A DNA stretch of 64,000 bases, from contig NZ_VITY01000001.1 in assembly GCF_007993935.1 (NCBI RefSeq), positions 847,035 through 911,034 of the forward strand, written 5' to 3'. The position numbers and the translations under genes were made by a program. Within the stretch, counting starts at the first letter, position 1, and every line of letters begins with the position of its first letter. This stretch comes from Bradyrhizobium macuxiense. Lineage in GTDB: Bacteria > Pseudomonadota > Alphaproteobacteria > Rhizobiales > Xanthobacteraceae. The notes below the pieces were generated by a model, which was not told the DNA's origin, ran no database searches, and worked only from the letters and a program-made list of their open reading frames with translations. Shown piece by piece: positions 62,324-64,000 of this stretch.

Positions 62324-64000
62324 ATGCCGCTGACCTACACCTGGATTGACGGGACGACGGGAGACTGGGGGACGGCGGCGAACTGGTCCGGCGGGGTGGT
62401 GCCGGATGGCACGACGAACGCGACGATCGCTGGCACGGGCACCGAGACGGTGACGGTGTCCAGCAATCAATCCGTCAACCTCCTGACGCTTGACGATCCC
62501 AACGCGACCCTGTCGGTGACGGGCAATGCCTACTTGTCGGCCTATGGTGGGCTATCGGCTTCGGCAGTCCACGAGATCGACGTTACCCAGGGTACGCTTC
62601 TGCTCGGCGGGGGGTCGCAGGGCATCGACAACACCACGATCAATTTGGGTGTTTGGACGCCTTCCTACCAACTAGGAATCCTGACCACCGATCCGCTTTC
62701 GCAGCTACCTGCGGTCCTGACCTTCGGTCCAAACCTCACGATCAATTCTGCCTATGGTCAGATCGTGAGCGGCAATGCGTCAGGTGACGGGATCGTCAAT
62801 CACGGCACGATCAACGACACGGCAAATCTGAGTCTCAGCGGCTATGCGATCACCAATGATGGTGCGATCAGCGGCGGCAGTGGAACTACTTTATCTATCA
62901 ATGGGTCCTCTTCCATCACCAATGACGCTACAGGGATCATCTCTGCGGACAATTTGAGCTTCAACAACGGCGGAGCTTTCGTCAACCAAGGGACGATCTC
63001 TGGCTATAGTTCTCTGTATTTCTCCAGCGCCTACAATGCGAGCTTCGCCAACGATGGCACGATCTCTGGCGGCTATCTGAGCTTCAACCAATACGTTGGA
63101 GCGTTCGACAATCGCGGGACCATATCGGGCACCAGCGTCGTGCTCTCCGACAGTGTTGGGGCGTTCACAAACGAGGGGGGCATCACAGCAGATAATGTAA
63201 ATCTAACCGTTGCTTCGGCTGGCTTTACCAATACCGGCACGATCTCTGGCAAAAACCTCAACATCTACACAAACTACGATACGTTCGTGAACTCCGGGAC
63301 GATCGCCGCCGATGTTAGCGGCGGAAGTGGAAGTCTCACCCATTATACCTTTTCTAATAGCCAATCCTTCGACAATGAAGGCACCATCGCGGTCAGCAAC
63401 GACGATACCCTCTATTTGACCCTCCAGGGTGGTAGCAGCGGCGTCAACAACAACATCATCTCGGTGGGCTCAGGTGGTCACCTGATCCTCAATGGTACGC
63501 TCGGCGGCTCTGGCAGCATGGTCATCAATGATGGTGGCTTGTTGGAGGCGGCCGGCGGCAATCTCTCCGACGCCGTGAACTTCGCCGGGATCGGCACGCT
63601 GCAGCTCGACGCAGCCAACGCCTTCACGGGCACAATATCCGGTCTCACCACCGGCGATGCGATCGACTTCGCGCACGCCGCCATCACGGATGCGCAAATC
63701 AACGGCAACGTCCTCACAGTCACCTATGCCGGCGGCCAGACCACACAATTTACCCTCACAACACCAATCCCGAACGGTGATTTCGTTCAGACAACATTTG
63801 ATGGATCAGGTGGCACCAAGGTTGTGGTGACTGATGTGCCATTGCCGCCACCTCCTACCTACACCTGGATTGACGGGACGACGGGAGACTGGGGGACGGC
63901 GGCGAACTGGTCCGGCGGGGTGGTGCCGGATGGCACGACGAACGCGACGATCGCTGGCACGGGCACCGAGACGGTGACGGTGTCCAGCAATCAATCCGTC
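62324..64000 (+). CDS. Giant repetitive beta-helix-type surface protein, 3' end beyond window
   Basis: The frame is open from the ATG at 62324 (TGGAGGG 7 nt upstream) to the right edge: 559 codons and still open. No signal peptide. Residues 4-511 form one unit: an opening TYTWIDGTTGDWGTAANWSGG block, then about eight shorter beta repeats around F-x-N-x-GTISG (INDGTISG-like), then a closing DUF-like part (GDAIDFAHAAITDAQINGNVLTVTYAGGQT). The unit restarts at residue 512, identical to the first. This is the style of very large leaderless adhesins that leave by type I secretion. Function as adhesin or matrix protein is inferred. Confidence 0.85.
   Translation, partial: MPLTYTWIDGTTGDWGTAANWSGGVVPDGTTNATIAGTGTETVTVSSNQSVNLLTLDDPNATLSVTGNAYLSAYGGLSASAVHEIDVTQGTLLLGGGSQGIDNTTINLGVWTPSYQLGILTTDPLSQLPAVLTFGPNLTINSAYGQIVSGNASGDGIVNHGTINDTANLSLSGYAITNDGAISGGSGTTLSINGSSSITNDATGIISADNLSFNNGGAFVNQGTISGYSSLYFSSAYNASFANDGTISGGYLSFNQYVGAFDNRGTISGTSVVLSDSVGAFTNEGGITADNVNLTVASAGFTNTGTISGKNLNIYTNYDTFVNSGTIAADVSGGSGSLTHYTFSNSQSFDNEGTIAVSNDDTLYLTLQGGSSGVNNNIISVGSGGHLILNGTLGGSGSMVINDGGLLEAAGGNLSDAVNFAGIGTLQLDAANAFTGTISGLTTGDAIDFAHAAITDAQINGNVLTVTYAGGQTTQFTLTTPIPNGDFVQTTFDGSGGTKVVVTDVPLPPPPTYTWIDGTTGDWGTAANWSGGVVPDGTTNATIAGTGTETVTVSSNQSV
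62333..62476 (+). repeat. Long-period direct repeat, copy 1 start
   Basis: The first 144 bp of the repeat unit (62333-62476), identical to 63857-64000. Period 1,524 bp (508 codons), so the reading frame is preserved. The repeat probably continues past the window, but only 144 bp of copy 2 can be compared. Confidence 0.95.
63857..64000 (+). repeat. Long-period direct repeat, copy 2 start (cut by edge)
   Basis: Second copy of the 144-bp start of the repeat unit, without a single difference from 62333-62476. It extends to the window edge. It follows a short PLPPPP linker at the end of the first unit. Confidence 0.95.

Noticed and set aside
62891..63994. Minus-strand frames opposite the giant repeat gene
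   Set aside because: They are shadows; the plus strand is open without interruption and has clear repeat logic and a ribosome-binding site.

Overview
The window reads as chromosome of a Bradyrhizobium-like alphaproteobacterium (Rhizobiales). The basis is high-GC coding with strong codon bias, an alphaproteobacterial-type LexA box (GTTC-N7-GTTC) in front of dinB, a rhizobial-style exopolysaccharide (EPS) and type I secretion locus, and a FecI/FecR-controlled filamentous-haemagglutinin locus. No rRNA, tRNA or CRISPR was seen. Genus is inferred from gene content and cannot be proven from this window.

Layout. (1) 1-6122: two MarR regulators converge on a minus-strand catabolic operon: reductase, Rieske oxygenase alpha, oxygenase beta, acyl-CoA ligase, SDR dehydrogenase. 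It has a recognisable promoter and an AT-rich palindromic operator. (2) 6436-9350: two divergent NarL/LuxR-type regulators and a periplasmic solute-binding protein. (3) 9556-15930: a type I secretion locus: a leaderless GH16 glycanase with Ig-like repeats, an ABC exporter with two tandem degenerate C39-like domains, and an HlyD-family adaptor. (4) 16338-34691: an EPS gene cluster: galE, glycosyltransferases, GH5 glycanase, two BioF2-like acyltransferases, a beta-propeller sugar-transferase-like protein, a flavoprotein, polytopic membrane proteins, a flippase, and a polysaccharide-export (OPX/ExoF-like) protein. (5) 34993-50764: a surface-protein locus on the minus strand: STN/TonB-C-like protein, ECF sigma, FecR, a ~4,230-residue haemagglutinin-like exoprotein, and a second ECF sigma gene. 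No TpsB transporter gene is present in the window. (6) 50898-56413: two divergent SGNH-type proteins, small proteins, dinB with its LexA box, and a membrane coiled-coil protein. (7) 56414-62323: a more AT-rich, gene-poor variable region with an unknown NALKHG-motif protein, a Flp pilin, a broken IS5-family element, a decayed phage tape-measure fragment and a LuxR-type regulator. (8) 62324 to the right edge: the start of a giant repetitive surface protein. Its ~508-residue repeat begins again, identical at DNA level over 144 bp, just before the window ends.

How the parts fit. Regions 3, 4, 5 and 8 all concern the cell surface: a polysaccharide, enzymes likely to trim it, and at least two very large repetitive exoproteins. 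Region 5 looks like a self-contained signalling cassette controlling one exoprotein. The most unusual items are the signal-transduction-linked giant haemagglutinin without a visible transporter, the duplicated C39-like domain on the exporter, the three tandem palindromes in front of the glycanase, and the giant repeat gene at the right edge.
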